Below are positions 47,403 through 57,600 of a stretch of DNA of 64,000 nt, piece by piece. Every line of letters starts with the position of its first letter. The first letter of the stretch is position 1. The notes under the pieces are model-generated. The model was not told the DNA's origin. It worked only from the letters and a program-made list of their open reading frames with translations, and did no database searches. Origin of the DNA: Metapseudomonas resinovorans DSM 21078 (GTDB taxonomy: Bacteria; Pseudomonadota; Gammaproteobacteria; Pseudomonadales; Pseudomonadaceae). The position numbers and the translations under genes are program-made. The stretch is from contig NZ_AUIE01000028.1 of assembly GCF_000423545.1 (NCBI RefSeq), positions 1-64,000 on the forward strand, in the 5' to 3' direction.

Positions 47403-48767
47403 ATGTCCGCATTCTTCGCCGAACGCGCCCTCTTGCCGCAAGGCTGGGCTCGCAACGTCCGCCTCGAAGTATCCATCAACGGCCTGATCGAGCAGGTCCT
47501 GACCGATGCCAGCTCAGAAGGCGCCGAGCGCCTCCAGGGCCCCGTGCTGGCGGGCATGCCGAACCTGCACTCCCACGCCTTCCAACGCGCCATGGCCGGG
47601 CTTGCCGAAGTCGCGGGCAACCCCAACGACAGCTTCTGGACCTGGCGCGACCTGATGTACCGGCTGGTGGGCCGACTCAACCCGGAGCAGGTGGAGGTCA
47701 TCGCCCGCCAGCTCTATATCGAAATGCTCAAGGCCGGCTACACCGGCGTCGCCGAGTTCCACTACGTGCACCATGACGCTGACGGCCGCCGCTATGCCGA
47801 CCCCGCCGAGCTGTCCCTGCGGGTCAGTCAGGCCGCTCGCGACGCCGGCATCGGCCTGACCCTGCTACCGGTGCTCTACAGCCACGCAGGCTTCGGTGGC
47901 CAGGCGCCCAACGACGGGCAACGACGCTTTATCCACAGCACCGACAGCTACCTGGCCCTGCAAGAGCGCCTGCGCGGCGAAATCGCCCGACAACCCAATC
48001 AACAACTGGGGCTGTGCTTCCACTCCCTGCGCGCGGTCACGCCCGAGCAACTGAGCGCAGTGCTGGCGGCGGAACAGGGCGCTCGCCCCATTCATATCCA
48101 CATCGCCGAGCAGCAGAAGGAAGTGGATGACTGCCTGGCCTGGAGTGGCCGACGCCCACTGCAATGGCTGTACGAGCATGCGCCGGTGGACGAACGCTGG
48201 TGCCTGGTGCACGCCACCCATGCCGAAGCCGGAGAAGTAGCGGCCATGGCCACAAGCGGCGCGGTAGCCGGCCTCTGCCTGACCACCGAAGCCAACCTGG
48301 GCGATGGCATCTTCCCGGCGGTGGACTTCCTCGCCCAGGGCGGCCGCCTGGGCATCGGCTCCGATAGCCATGTGTCGGTCAGCGTGGTGGAGGAACTGCG
48401 CTGGCTGGAGTACGGCCAGCGCCTGCGTGACCAGCGCCGCAACCGCTTGTACCGCGCCGACCAGCCCCAGGTCGGCCGCACCCTGTTCGATGCCGCCCTT
48501 GCCGGTGGCGCCCAGGCCCTTGGTCAGCCTGTGGGCGCACTGGAAGTCGGCAAGCGTGCCGACTGGATCGTGCTTGACGGCGATGACCCCTATCTCGCCA
48601 CCGCCGACGGTGACGCCCTGCTCAACCGCTGGCTGTTCGCTGGCGGCGACCGCCAGGTGCGTGATGTGATGGTGGCGGGGAACTGGGTAGTGCGCGAGGG
48701 CCGACATGCGGCGGAAGCGGAAACGGCCAAGGCCTTTGCCGGGGTACTGCGGGAAGTCCTGCGCTAG
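47403..48767 (+). CDS. hutF: formiminoglutamate deiminase
   Basis: 454-residue amidohydrolase that converts N-formiminoglutamate to N-formylglutamate and ammonia, the step that commits this organism to the five-step route through HutG. Zinc ligands: NLHSHAFQRAM, HIHIAEQQKE, HATHAEAGE and GIGSDSHVS. ATG at 47403 (MSAFFAERALLPQGW) matches the family; an ATG 42 nt upstream overlaps the operator and is rejected. Transcribed alone, divergently from hutC. Confidence 0.94.
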   Translation: MSAFFAERALLPQGWARNVRLEVSINGLIEQVLTDASSEGAERLQGPVLAGMPNLHSHAFQRAMAGLAEVAGNPNDSFWTWRDLMYRLVGRLNPEQVEVIARQLYIEMLKAGYTGVAEFHYVHHDADGRRYADPAELSLRVSQAARDAGIGLTLLPVLYSHAGFGGQAPNDGQRRFIHSTDSYLALQERLRGEIARQPNQQLGLCFHSLRAVTPEQLSAVLAAEQGARPIHIHIAEQQKEVDDCLAWSGRRPLQWLYEHAPVDERWCLVHATHAEAGEVAAMATSGAVAGLCLTTEANLGDGIFPAVDFLAQGGRLGIGSDSHVSVSVVEELRWLEYGQRLRDQRRNRLYRADQPQVGRTLFDAALAGGAQALGQPVGALEVGKRADWIVLDGDDPYLATADGDALLNRWLFAGGDRQVRDVMVAGNWVVREGRHAAEAETAKAFAGVLREVLR

Positions 48768-48776
48768 CCCGAGCCG

Positions 48777-48822
48777 TCCTCACCCCTCTCCTCTTCAGGG
48801 AGAGGGGCTGGGAGAGAGGGCA
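48777..48822. repeat. intergenic CCCCTCTCC-type repeat that supplies the lipocalin C-terminus
   Basis: CCCCTCTCC (48783-48791) / GGAGAGGGG (48799-48807) stem, followed by GCTGGGAGAGAGGG. It is related to the stem at 25556-25576. It lies between convergent hutF and the lipocalin gene and overlaps the last codons and stop of the latter. Confidence 0.6.
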
Positions 48823-49364
48823 CTGTCCGGCGTGCGCCAGATCAGCAGGTCGGTGTCATAGCCCTGCTCTTCCACCCGTTCCAGCAACTGCTCGCGAGTC
48901 TTCTCCGAAACCACCGGCGTTCGCGACAGCAGCCAGAGGTACCGGCGATCAGGATTGCCCACCACGGCGGTGCGGTAGTCGTCATCCAGGTACAGCACCC
49001 AGTAGTCGCCCTTGGCAACGTCCGGAAAGAGCCGCGAGAACCAGTTATCGAAGCGCACCCACAGCTTGTCGGTACGTCCTTCCACCTGGGGCACGGCGTT
49101 GCCACGGGCTTCCTTCCAGTCACCGTCCAGGGTGCGGCAGCGGTTCAGCACGCCCAGGCGGCCGTCGTCCTGCAGCCGGTAGTGCGCCTCGGACTGGGCG
49201 CAGCCGCGCTGGAAGAACATTGGCAACCGCGCCAGCTCGTACCAGGTGCCCTGGTAGCGTTCCAGGTCCACCGCCGCCACCGTGCGCGGTGCTGGCGGCG
49301 CCTCGTGATGACTGGCGCAGCCGGCCATCAGCAGGGCTGCCAGCAGTACGCCGGTTCGCGTCAC
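48795..49364 (-). CDS. blc: outer-membrane lipocalin lipoprotein (Blc-like)
   Basis: 189 residues: lipobox MAGC (Cys16) and a lipocalin fold with the signature YQGTWYELARLPMFFQRG, then WVRFDNWFSRLFPDVAKGDYWVLYLDDDYRTAVVGNP and YLWLLSRTP. Blc-type lipocalins bind lysophospholipids or fatty acids at the outer membrane. The final residues, ALSPSPSP, are encoded by an intergenic repeat and are probably not part of the fold. Its ATG overlaps the stop of the small lipoprotein gene by 4 bp. Confidence 0.88.
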   Translation of the reverse strand: MTRTGVLLAALLMAGCASHHEAPPAPRTVAAVDLERYQGTWYELARLPMFFQRGCAQSEAHYRLQDDGRLGVLNRCRTLDGDWKEARGNAVPQVEGRTDKLWVRFDNWFSRLFPDVAKGDYWVLYLDDDYRTAVVGNPDRRYLWLLSRTPVVSEKTREQLLERVEEQGYDTDLLIWRTPDSALSPSPSP

Positions 49365-49615
49365 TTGAGCCCCTTGCCGGAGAACATCAGCACCTTGTCA
49401 CCGGCGTACTGCACGCTGACGAAGGCCTTCTCGTCACCCCAGGTGCAGCTGGTCAGGCCCACGGCACCGGAGCACTCGGTCGGGCTGCCGAGCAGCATCT
49501 CGACCTCGGCCTTGGTCATGCCGGACTTGAGCTTGGAATAGTTTTCCTGGTTGAGCTTGTTGCAGGCGGCCAGCACCAGGCAGCAGGACAAAAGAGCGAG
49601 GGTACGCAGAGACAT
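49361..49615 (-). CDS. small SmpA/OmlA-like (DUF3862-type) lipoprotein
   Basis: 84 residues: lipobox LAAC (Cys18) and a BamE/SmpA-like fold with the conserved NYSKLKSGMTKAEVEMLLGSP, two cysteines (ECSG, TSCTWG) and a terminal beta strand. Function unknown; the fold is common in envelope assembly or transfer proteins. Cotranscribed with the lipocalin gene through an ATGA overlap, suggesting a joint envelope role. Confidence 0.8.
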   Translation of the reverse strand: MSLRTLALLSCCLVLAACNKLNQENYSKLKSGMTKAEVEMLLGSPTECSGAVGLTSCTWGDEKAFVSVQYAGDKVLMFSGKGLK

Positions 49616-49683
49616 GAAGCACTCCTTGGCGGATGGGACGCGACAAGCTTGGCACAGCGGTCGCGAGACTGCCCCATTTGAGC

Positions 49684-50283
49684 CTAGAAGCGTGAGCCGG
49701 GTTCCAGCAGGAAAGCGGATTCTTCAGCGCTGGATGATCGTCCGAGGACGGCGTTGCGATGGGGGAAGCGACCGAAGCGGGCGATGACCACCCGGTGGCG
49801 CTCGGAGAAATCGAGGAAGCCTTCGAACAGTGATCTGTCCGCTAGGTCGACGCCGTCGAGCAAAAGGCGATAGCGATAGAGGGCGCGCTCCTGGCTGGCC
49901 AGGTCTTCGGCGTGCTCCAGCACCAGGTAGATGAACACCTGACGGATCGGCACGAGGTACCGCTCCAGGCCACGGGCCAGGCCGTCGGCCACCAGTGCCT
50001 GGGCGCGCGCGTCGCCGGCGAAACCGCGCGGGCTATTGCGAAAGATCATGCGCGGCAACTGGTCCAGCAGGAGCACCAGCGCCAGCCAGCCATCCGGCTG
50101 CTCGGCCCAGTCGGCAAGTTCGCCGGCCAGGGCCTGTTCGACCAGGTCGCCGAAGCGCTCGCGGGCTTCGGCATCCTGATGGTCTTTCTTGCCGAACCAG
50201 AGCCCCTGGCGCGCCGCGGCGGTCTGGCTGGCGGAGGCCTCGGGGCCGAACCACCAGTCGAGCAACGGCTGCCAGGGCTGCAC
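49684..50283 (-). CDS. DUF924 family protein
   Basis: 199 residues with DUF924 hallmarks: WWFGPE, LWFGKKDHQDAEARERFGDLVEQA, LVLLLDQLPRMIFRNSPRGFAGDARA, YLVLEHAEDL and RFGRFPHRNAVLGR. The fold is TPR-like; no activity is established. Start is GTG at 50283, 3 bp after the fbp stop, with AGGAG 7 nt upstream. Likely cotranscribed with fbp. Confidence 0.82.
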   Translation of the reverse strand: MQPWQPLLDWWFGPEASASQTAAARQGLWFGKKDHQDAEARERFGDLVEQALAGELADWAEQPDGWLALVLLLDQLPRMIFRNSPRGFAGDARAQALVADGLARGLERYLVPIRQVFIYLVLEHAEDLASQERALYRYRLLLDGVDLADRSLFEGFLDFSERHRVVIARFGRFPHRNAVLGRSSSAEESAFLLEPGSRF

Positions 50284-50286
50284 GGG

Positions 50287-51297
50287 TTACTCCTGGTGGT
50301 AACCGGTGACGCGGGCGACTTCTTCCTTGGAACCGAGGAAGACCGGCACGCGCTGGTGCAGGGAGGTCGGCTGGATCTCGAGGATGCGCTGGCGGCCATC
50401 GGTGGAGGCGCCGCCGGCCTGCTCGATGATGAAGGACATCGGGTTGGCCTCGTACATCAGGCGCAGCTTGCCGGGCTTCTCCGGCTCACGGGCGTCCCAG
50501 GGGTACATGAAGATGCCGCCGCGCGTGAGGATGCGGTGCACGTCGGCCACCATGGAGGCGATCCAGCGCATGTTGTAGTTCTTGCTCAGCGGGCCTTCCT
50601 TGCCGGCCAGCATCTCGCCGACGTAGCGCTTCACCGGCTCTTCCCAGTGACGCTCATTGGACATGTTGATGGCGAACTCGGCGGTGGTTTCCGGTACACG
50701 GATGTTGTCGTGGGTGAGCACGAAGGAACCCAGTTCGCGGTCCAGGGTGAAGCCCTTCACGCCATCGCCCAGGGTCAGCATCAGCATGGTCTGCGGGCCG
50801 TAGATGGCGTAACCGGCGGCGACCTGCTGGGAACCCGGCTGGAGGAAAGCCTGCTCGTTGAGGCTGTCGTTCTGCGAGAGGTGCTGGTCGGGGCAACGCA
50901 GTACCGAGAAGATGGTGCCCACCGACACGTTGACGTCGATGTTGGAGGAGCCGTCCAGCGGGTCGAACACCAGCAGGTAGGCACCCTTCGGGTATTTGCC
51001 GGGGATCTGGTAGGCGTTGTCCATTTCCTCGGAGGCCATGCCGGCCAGGTGGCCGCCCCACTCGTTGGCTTCCAGCAGAATCTCGTTGGACATCACGTCC
51101 AGCTTCTTCTGCACCTCGCCCTGCACGTTCTCGGTGCCCATGCTGCCGAGCACGCCGCCCAGCGCGCCCTTGGACACCGCATGGCTGATTTCCTTACAGG
51201 CGCGCGCGACAACCTCGATGAGGAAGCGCAGATCGGCAGGGGTGTTGTGGCTTCTGGTCTGCTCGATCAGGTAGCGACTCAGGGTAACGCGGGACAT
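50287..51297 (-). CDS. fbp: fructose-1,6-bisphosphatase class I
   Basis: 336-residue gluconeogenic phosphatase. Metal and substrate motifs: [51 protein letters not shown] and [14 protein letters not shown]. Length equals other pseudomonad Fbp. Starts with ATG at 51297; the 155-bp gap upstream contains no confident promoter. Confidence 0.95.
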   Translation of the reverse strand: MSRVTLSRYLIEQTRSHNTPADLRFLIEVVARACKEISHAVSKGALGGVLGSMGTENVQGEVQKKLDVMSNEILLEANEWGGHLAGMASEEMDNAYQIPGKYPKGAYLLVFDPLDGSSNIDVNVSVGTIFSVLRCPDQHLSQNDSLNEQAFLQPGSQQVAAGYAIYGPQTMLMLTLGDGVKGFTLDRELGSFVLTHDNIRVPETTAEFAINMSNERHWEEPVKRYVGEMLAGKEGPLSKNYNMRWIASMVADVHRILTRGGIFMYPWDAREPEKPGKLRLMYEANPMSFIIEQAGGASTDGRQRILEIQPTSLHQRVPVFLGSKEEVARVTGYHQE

Positions 51298-51452
51298 GGA
51301 ATGGCTCCGGAGGGTGGAAAAATGCGCGCAGTTTAGCGCGACTCGATTCGCAATGCCTCTCAGCGGGATGGAAGGTGCTGAAACGGCCTGCGGCGGCAGC
51401 CCGCAAGGGCTATGGATTCATCTGACGACAAGGATTTCGACGGGTTCCGCGG

Positions 51453-53102
51453 TCAGCCTGCAGCAGGCGCCGCCATCCTCCACACCTGGTTACGGCCGTT
51501 GCGCTTGGCCTCGTAGAGGCCGGCATCGGCCACCTGCATCAGCTCTTCCAGCGTCTGCCCCTGGACTGGCCAGACCGCCAGCCCGGCGGACAGGGTCACC
51601 GACAGCGGCCCCTCGCGGGTAGGCAGCGGCTGGCCGGCCAGCGCCTGGCAGAGCACCTGCAGCCGGGCGAAAGCCTCCTCGCCCGTGGCACCGGGCAGCA
51701 ACAACAGGAACTCCTCGCCACCAATGCGGAACACCGCATCACTGCCACGCAGGTTGCCGGTCAGGTGGATGGCCACCGCACGCAGCACGTCGTCGCCGAC
51801 CAGGTGGCCATGACGGTCGTTGAGCTGCTTGAAATGGTCGAGGTCAATCAGCGCCAGGGCGATGGGCGTACGTTCGCGCTGGCTGCGGGCAAGCTCGCGG
51901 GCGAACAGCTCACCCAGATGGCGGCGGTTGTACAGGCCGGTCAACGGGTCGCGCAGGGCCTGCTCCTGCAATTGTTCGTGCAGGCGCGTGATGGTACGCA
52001 GGCGCTCCTCGCTGGTGGCGAGCGCCTCGGCCAGCTTGAGTTCGCTGCAATGGCGCTCGGTGATGTCGCGCAGGTAGAGCATCTGCCCGAGGATGAAGGT
52101 GCCACCCCGGGTAACCCGCTCGATATCACGGGAACGCACTTCGAAATAGCGCGAGGAACTGGCCGGAACCAGCAACATCTCCCTCTCCCCGGCCGTCAGC
52201 ATTGCCTCCAGCTCCACGCCGTACACCGGCCATTTGGCCAGCACCATGCCCTGCCAGGCCGCTGGCTGCCCGGCCAGCGCCAGGGCGGCGGGATTGGCGT
52301 CGATCACCCGACGCCTGGGGTCGACCACCAGCACCGGGTCGGGCAACTCCTCGAGCAGCAGGTGACGCGCCACCGGCAACATATCGAACAGGCGCACGCC
52401 GAGAATCAGGCAGGCAAACGCCACCAGGGTGAAGGCGAAGCTGAAGGGCGTGGGGTCGAAGCCGAACAGCGTCCAGCCGTAGACCACATAGCTCAGGTTG
52501 GCGCCCCAGGGCACGCAGGTAACCAGCACGAAGGCCAGATAATGCCGCCGATGGAGGCCATGGCTGGCCAGGGCCGCACGGGTCACCACGGCCAGGCAGA
52601 AAACCATGAAGACATAGACGTAGATGGCCACGGCATTGAACAGCGGGCCATGGTCATAGCGGATCGCCGCGCCGGGTAAGTCGTCCACCGGCAGGGTGCC
52701 GGGTCCGTAGTACAGCTGATGCCAGGGATTGCTCAACGCCATGCCGGAAGCCACCAGCGGGCCGATGCCCAGCAGCAGGAAGCCGCGCAGGCTCAAAGGT
52801 TCACGGATGCTGTTGACGTACTGCCAGAGGAAGACGGCCCAGAACGTTGGCACGCCGATGATGCCGGGCCACGCCATGCTGGCCCAGAACACCTTGCACT
52901 GCGGGCCCTGCGCGGCCAGTTCCAGACCTGCGGCGGCCAGCCACCAGCAAATCCCGAAGTGCAGGACGATAAAGCTTTCGCGGCCGGGGAAATGGCGCTG
53001 GCGGCTGACCCAGCGCGCCATGAGCATGACCCCCAGCCCAACGGCGATGGTCAGCGCCACCGGACCGTTGAGGCTCCAGCCACTGGCCAGGCAGGCGTTC
53101 AT
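51453..53102 (-). CDS. membrane diguanylate cyclase (7TM-PAS-GGDEF)
   Basis: 549 residues. The N-terminal 230 form seven hydrophobic segments like the histidine-kinase N-terminal 7TM domain. A PAS-like region follows (LLLEELPDPVLVVDPRRRVIDANPAALAL), then a short coiled coil (LAEALATSEERLRTI) and a GGDEF domain from about 390. The active site is GGEEF at 461-465, preceded at five residues by RGSD, an intact RxxD product-inhibition site, so it should make cyclic di-GMP. ATG at 53102 gives a sensible first helix; the frame is open 42 codons further up without a start of merit. Confidence 0.85.
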   Translation of the reverse strand: MNACLASGWSLNGPVALTIAVGLGVMLMARWVSRQRHFPGRESFIVLHFGICWWLAAAGLELAAQGPQCKVFWASMAWPGIIGVPTFWAVFLWQYVNSIREPLSLRGFLLLGIGPLVASGMALSNPWHQLYYGPGTLPVDDLPGAAIRYDHGPLFNAVAIYVYVFMVFCLAVVTRAALASHGLHRRHYLAFVLVTCVPWGANLSYVVYGWTLFGFDPTPFSFAFTLVAFACLILGVRLFDMLPVARHLLLEELPDPVLVVDPRRRVIDANPAALALAGQPAAWQGMVLAKWPVYGVELEAMLTAGEREMLLVPASSSRYFEVRSRDIERVTRGGTFILGQMLYLRDITERHCSELKLAEALATSEERLRTITRLHEQLQEQALRDPLTGLYNRRHLGELFARELARSQRERTPIALALIDLDHFKQLNDRHGHLVGDDVLRAVAIHLTGNLRGSDAVFRIGGEEFLLLLPGATGEEAFARLQVLCQALAGQPLPTREGPLSVTLSAGLAVWPVQGQTLEELMQVADAGLYEAKRNGRNQVWRMAAPAAG

Positions 53103-53274
53103 CGCCAGGCTCCGAGGAGCGCGGCAAGCGGCGAGGCGGAATCTGGAGAGAACTGCTGAAAGCTGAGCACTGGCCGTCCTGACCTGGCATTGGGACGGCA
53201 GGTTGCCGCCCCAGAAAACACAGAACAAAGATACATCAAAAAGCCACTACTACCGTAGGGTCTTCCGTCGATAC

Positions 53275-54657
53275 TCAGGATCGCGCCGTTGGCCGTCGCA
53301 ACAGGCTGAAGGCCATGGCGCCCAACAGACCAACGCCCAGCAGCAACACCGCCCAGAGCCCGACACGCTTCCAGACGATCTGCCCTGCGGTCTGCCGCTC
53401 CGCCGGATGCACGCCAGTTTGCGGCGGTAGTGCCACCGCGTCGGCCTGCCCCATCTTCGCCAGGCTGGAACGGTCGAAACCCGGCACCAGCGTAGCCAGG
53501 GGCAGTTCCGTGCGGCTCGCTTCGAGATTGCCCAGGGCCAGCATGAACGGCGGGTTGCCTCGGGCGAGGAACACCACCTGGGTCGCGTGCATGCCCACCT
53601 CCAGGCGCGGCACCTGCTGGCCGAAGCCACCGGCACGCGGGTCCACCGTCAGGCGCAGTTGCTTGACCGCCATCCAGCCCGGCAGATCCAGCTCCTCCCG
53701 GGCCACCTCCTTGCCGTCCTGGGGCAGTCGGTAGAGCACGCCGGACGTCAACGGCTGCCATTGCGGGGCACCGTCGCGACGGGCCTCCACCTGCACCGGC
53801 AACAGGCTGCCAGGCCGTTCTACGGCAATACGCAGACGCTCGATGGGCAGCCCCAGCGGCAAGTCCCAGACATATTGGCCATCTTTGCTGCTGATCGGCT
53901 CCAACGGAGCAGACCAGGCCATGGTTGCCGGCAGGCTCTGCCGGCTGGCGCTCACCACGGTCGCGGCCGTCAGCTCTGGTGCCTGCTGCGGGCTCTGCCA
54001 GATCAGCCGCAGATAGCGCGCCGAACGTCCGGGCAGAGAGACTTCTCGCTGGTCGATGCGCTGGTCTGCGAAGGACAGCCGGGCCACCTGGCCATCCCCC
54101 CAGGACTCCCAATGCTGTAAGTCATCGCTGGCCTCGATGCTGAAACGCTGGAAGCCCTCGCCGTCGGCGTTCCAGTCCAGGTTCAGCTTTTCCAGGGGCG
54201 CCTGCACGCCGCTGGCGTCCAGCAGCCAGCCACGCAGCTGCTCACCCGCCGAAGCCGGGCCGTCCGCTACCACCTGCACCACGGTGCCGGTGGTGCTGCG
54301 CTCGACCCGCACACTGGGCAGACCTGCCCCTTCGGCCGGACCGCGCAGAGGGAACCTGCGCAACGCATGTTCATGGCGGGCGCGTTGCTCGCTGGCGCTG
54401 CTGCGGGTCAGGGCGTAGGCCAGAGCCTCGCCTTCGGCGTTGAACACCCGCAGATCGCGCAGGTCCGCATGGCGAGCGGCGAAGTGCAGCGGCATGGGCA
54501 GGTCCATGCGATACCAGGGGCCTTCGCCATCAAGTCGCAACTCAACGCGGGTGGTGAAGTCGTCTGGCTGCACAGCGGCAAGCAGTGGCTGGCAGAGCAA
54601 TCCCAGGCCGGCCAGCAGGGCCAGGCCTGGGCGGCGCAGACTAGAGAGCCCGATCAT
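53275..54657 (-). CDS. DUF3999 family membrane protein
   Basis: 460 residues: an N-terminal signal sequence (about 1-28, ending LLAA), a large beta-rich periplasmic region with two carbohydrate-binding-like repeats (FQRFSIEASDDLQHWESWGDG, VSLPGRSARYLRLIWQS), and one C-terminal membrane helix (WAVLLLGVGLLGAMAF) with an RR tail. Function unknown. It overlaps the DUF2339 gene by 4 bp, and the two are found together in pseudomonads, so they probably form an inner-membrane complex. Confidence 0.8.
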   Translation of the reverse strand: MIGLSSLRRPGLALLAGLGLLCQPLLAAVQPDDFTTRVELRLDGEGPWYRMDLPMPLHFAARHADLRDLRVFNAEGEALAYALTRSSASEQRARHEHALRRFPLRGPAEGAGLPSVRVERSTTGTVVQVVADGPASAGEQLRGWLLDASGVQAPLEKLNLDWNADGEGFQRFSIEASDDLQHWESWGDGQVARLSFADQRIDQREVSLPGRSARYLRLIWQSPQQAPELTAATVVSASRQSLPATMAWSAPLEPISSKDGQYVWDLPLGLPIERLRIAVERPGSLLPVQVEARRDGAPQWQPLTSGVLYRLPQDGKEVAREELDLPGWMAVKQLRLTVDPRAGGFGQQVPRLEVGMHATQVVFLARGNPPFMLALGNLEASRTELPLATLVPGFDRSSLAKMGQADAVALPPQTGVHPAERQTAGQIVWKRVGLWAVLLLGVGLLGAMAFSLLRRPTARS

Positions 54658-57600
54658 GCGTTGACCCGCTCCTGTTCAGGTTCCGCGCGCCTGGGCGGCA
54701 GGGGCGCGAAGTAGCCGACGACCAGCAGCAGGACGCCGACGCCAATGAAGGACACGATGCGCTCCAGGCCACCGCGATTGCCCAGTTCGACGAAGAACAG
54801 CTTGGCCACCACCAGCGCGATCAGCGCCGCGCCTACCAGCCAGAGTTCACGGCGGGCACGCAGGTGTCCGCCGACCATCAGGCCAAGGGCAATGCTGGTC
54901 CAGACGATGGAGAGTCCGGCCTGCACCAGCATCGAGTCGAGCTGCGCCTCCAACTGGTACGGCACACCGCCCCAATGGTGGGCGCAGCGGAACACCGCCG
55001 CGGTGGCCAGGGCAAACAGCGACACGCCGGCCACCCCTTGCGCAAGCCAGGCCGGCAGCGTGATCAGGCCGAACTGCGGCAGGCAATCACGCAGCCAGAG
55101 GCAAACGCCGAGCAGCGCGAACAGCAGCCCCAGTTCCAGCGGGTTGAGCAGCGGCAGGTAGGGCAGCGGTTCGGCAGCGCCATCGCTCCAGGCGTTGGCG
55201 ATCCAGAACCAGGCGAGCATCAGCAGCGCCAGCGGTAGCGATGCCCAAAGGCGGTACTCCTGTGGGTAGGCGGCGACCGGCCACGGCAGGCGCGGTCGCA
55301 GCGCTACCAGCAGCAGCCAGGCGCTCGGCAACAGCGCCCAGCCCAGCCATCGCCAGGCGTTGTACTGCTCGGACATCAGCATCAGCAGGTAACGCAGCTC
55401 CAGCGCCAGCACGCCGAGCAGCAACCAGCAACCCAACACATGGGCGGCACCGCGCGCACCGGCCGGCAACAGACCGTCGAGCCGCCGCAGCGTCAGCAGG
55501 TGAACCACGAACAGCGCACTCCAGCCGGCCCAGCCAAGCTGCGCCGCCGGGTGATACTGCGGCGCCCAGGCAACCGCCAGCGCCACCAACCCCGCTGGAG
55601 CCAGTACCAGGCAAAGCAAGGCCAGCGCGCGCCACTGCTCACGCCCTGCCAGCCAGGTGGTGAAGGCCACGCTGGCGGCGGCCAGTAGCAATGCCAGCGG
55701 CACCTGCATCCCGGGCTCCACGAAGCGGCCGATTTCCGCCAGCCAAGCCAGCGCCCACCAGCCGGCGCTCCAGGCCAGCAGCAACTGCGCCAGGTGCGCC
55801 AGGCTGAGCCCCGCCATGGCCGCGTCGACACGCGCCACGCGCTGCAGGCGCCAAGCCCCGATAAAGGCCGCCATGGCCAGCACCGCTGGCGTCCAGAAGC
55901 CGGCATGGGCCAGCGGCCGCAAGCCTTCGCCACTCAGCTCGCCCAACAGCAGCGGGCTGACCGCGAGGAAGCTCATGCCCGCCAGCAACTGCAAGAACAG
56001 GCCGAACCAGAATGCCGCGCGTTGCTGCAGATAGAGGCTGAGCCAGAGGATCAACAGCCCACTGCCCGCCCAGACCGCACCTGCCGTGCGCCAGGGCAGG
56101 ACGAACAGCACCGCCAGGTTGACGAAGGCCAATCCTGCCAATAGCACCAGCGACAGACCGCGGAGCAGCCGCGCATCACTGCGCGCCAGCGGGTGGCGTG
56201 CCGTCAGCAGCATCCCGGCGATCAGCGCCAGGCCGATCAGCGACGCCACCATCAGCCCACGCCAGCCCTGCACATTGCCGCTGCCCAGGCCCGTGCCATC
56301 CAGATCGAAGAGGAAGATCGCCCCGCCGAGCAACTGCACCGCGAACGCACTGAACAGGAAGGTGCGCGACCCCAGCCGCAGCCCAACAAAGAGCGTCGCC
56401 AGACCGGCCAGGGCCCAGGCGATGGCCGTGCCTTGGGCGGCAAGCGCAAGCGGCGCCATCAGGTAAAGGAATGCCAGGCCGGCGCAGGCCAGCGCTGGCA
56501 GGCAGCGGCGTTCCAGCTCGGTGGCGGCCTCAACGGGTGCCCGGCGCAGCTGCCAGAACACGAACAGCAGCGCCGCACCCAGCATCAAGGCCCCCAGGGG
56601 CGAGCCGTCCAGCATGGCATCGCCCCCGTCACGCAACCCGCCCAGGAAGGCCAGGGCCGCGCCAACCTGCAGCAGCAAGGCGAACGCCCGCGCCAAGGGC
56701 CGGCCCTGGCGCAGGCCAAGCCAGTAGATCCCGGCGCCCTCCACCGCCCAGGCGGCAGACGTCCAGCGGGCATCCAGCCCCAGCGGAATCGCCAGGCTGC
56801 CGAACACCACGCCCAGCGCCAGGCAGGTTTCCACCAGCAGCAGCGCGCGGCCAGCCGTGCGGCCGGCAAGGACTCGTGCCAGGACGATGTAGAACAGCCC
56901 CAGGGCGAGGGCACTGAAGGCGGCGCCGAACTCGATATGGCGGATCAACGCCACCTGCAGGCCGAAACCGATGATAGGCGGACCAAACAGCACGGTGCCG
57001 TCCACCGTATCGCCCTGACGTGCCGACCAGCGCAGTAGTTCGCCACGCTCTTCGGGCGCGTCCGCCGCATCCGCCAGCTTGCGCCGGGCGAACAGCAGGC
57101 CGATGCCCACGTACATCAGGAAGAACAACACCAGGAAGGGCTCGGTGCTGGCGAAGAGCTCCGGACGGTACGAGCGCAGGCCCCAGGCAAAGCCGATGCC
57201 GAAGGTCCCGACGAAACCGATCAGATTGAGCAGCCGCCAGGCCTTGAACCAGGCAATCGCGAAGATGCCCGCGTTGAGCAGTGCGAAGTAGCTGAAGAGC
57301 GCCACATGGTTGCCGCTGCCACTGGAGGTGAGGATCGGCGCGGCGAAACCGCCCAGGGCTGCAGCGGCGGCCAGGCCGAGTGCATCCTGGGCCACGGCGA
57401 GGATGGCGGAGAACAGGGTGACCGCCACCAGCAGGCCGAAGGCCATCGTCGGGTCCAGCAGCGGATGCAGGCGCATGGCGGCGAACACCGTCAGGTAGAG
57501 CACGGCAATACCGGCGCCCTGGAGCATCAGCCCGTAGTTCGGATTGCGTCGGCGTAGCCACCAGCCAAGGCCGAGCAAGGCAATAGCCGCCAGGGCCACC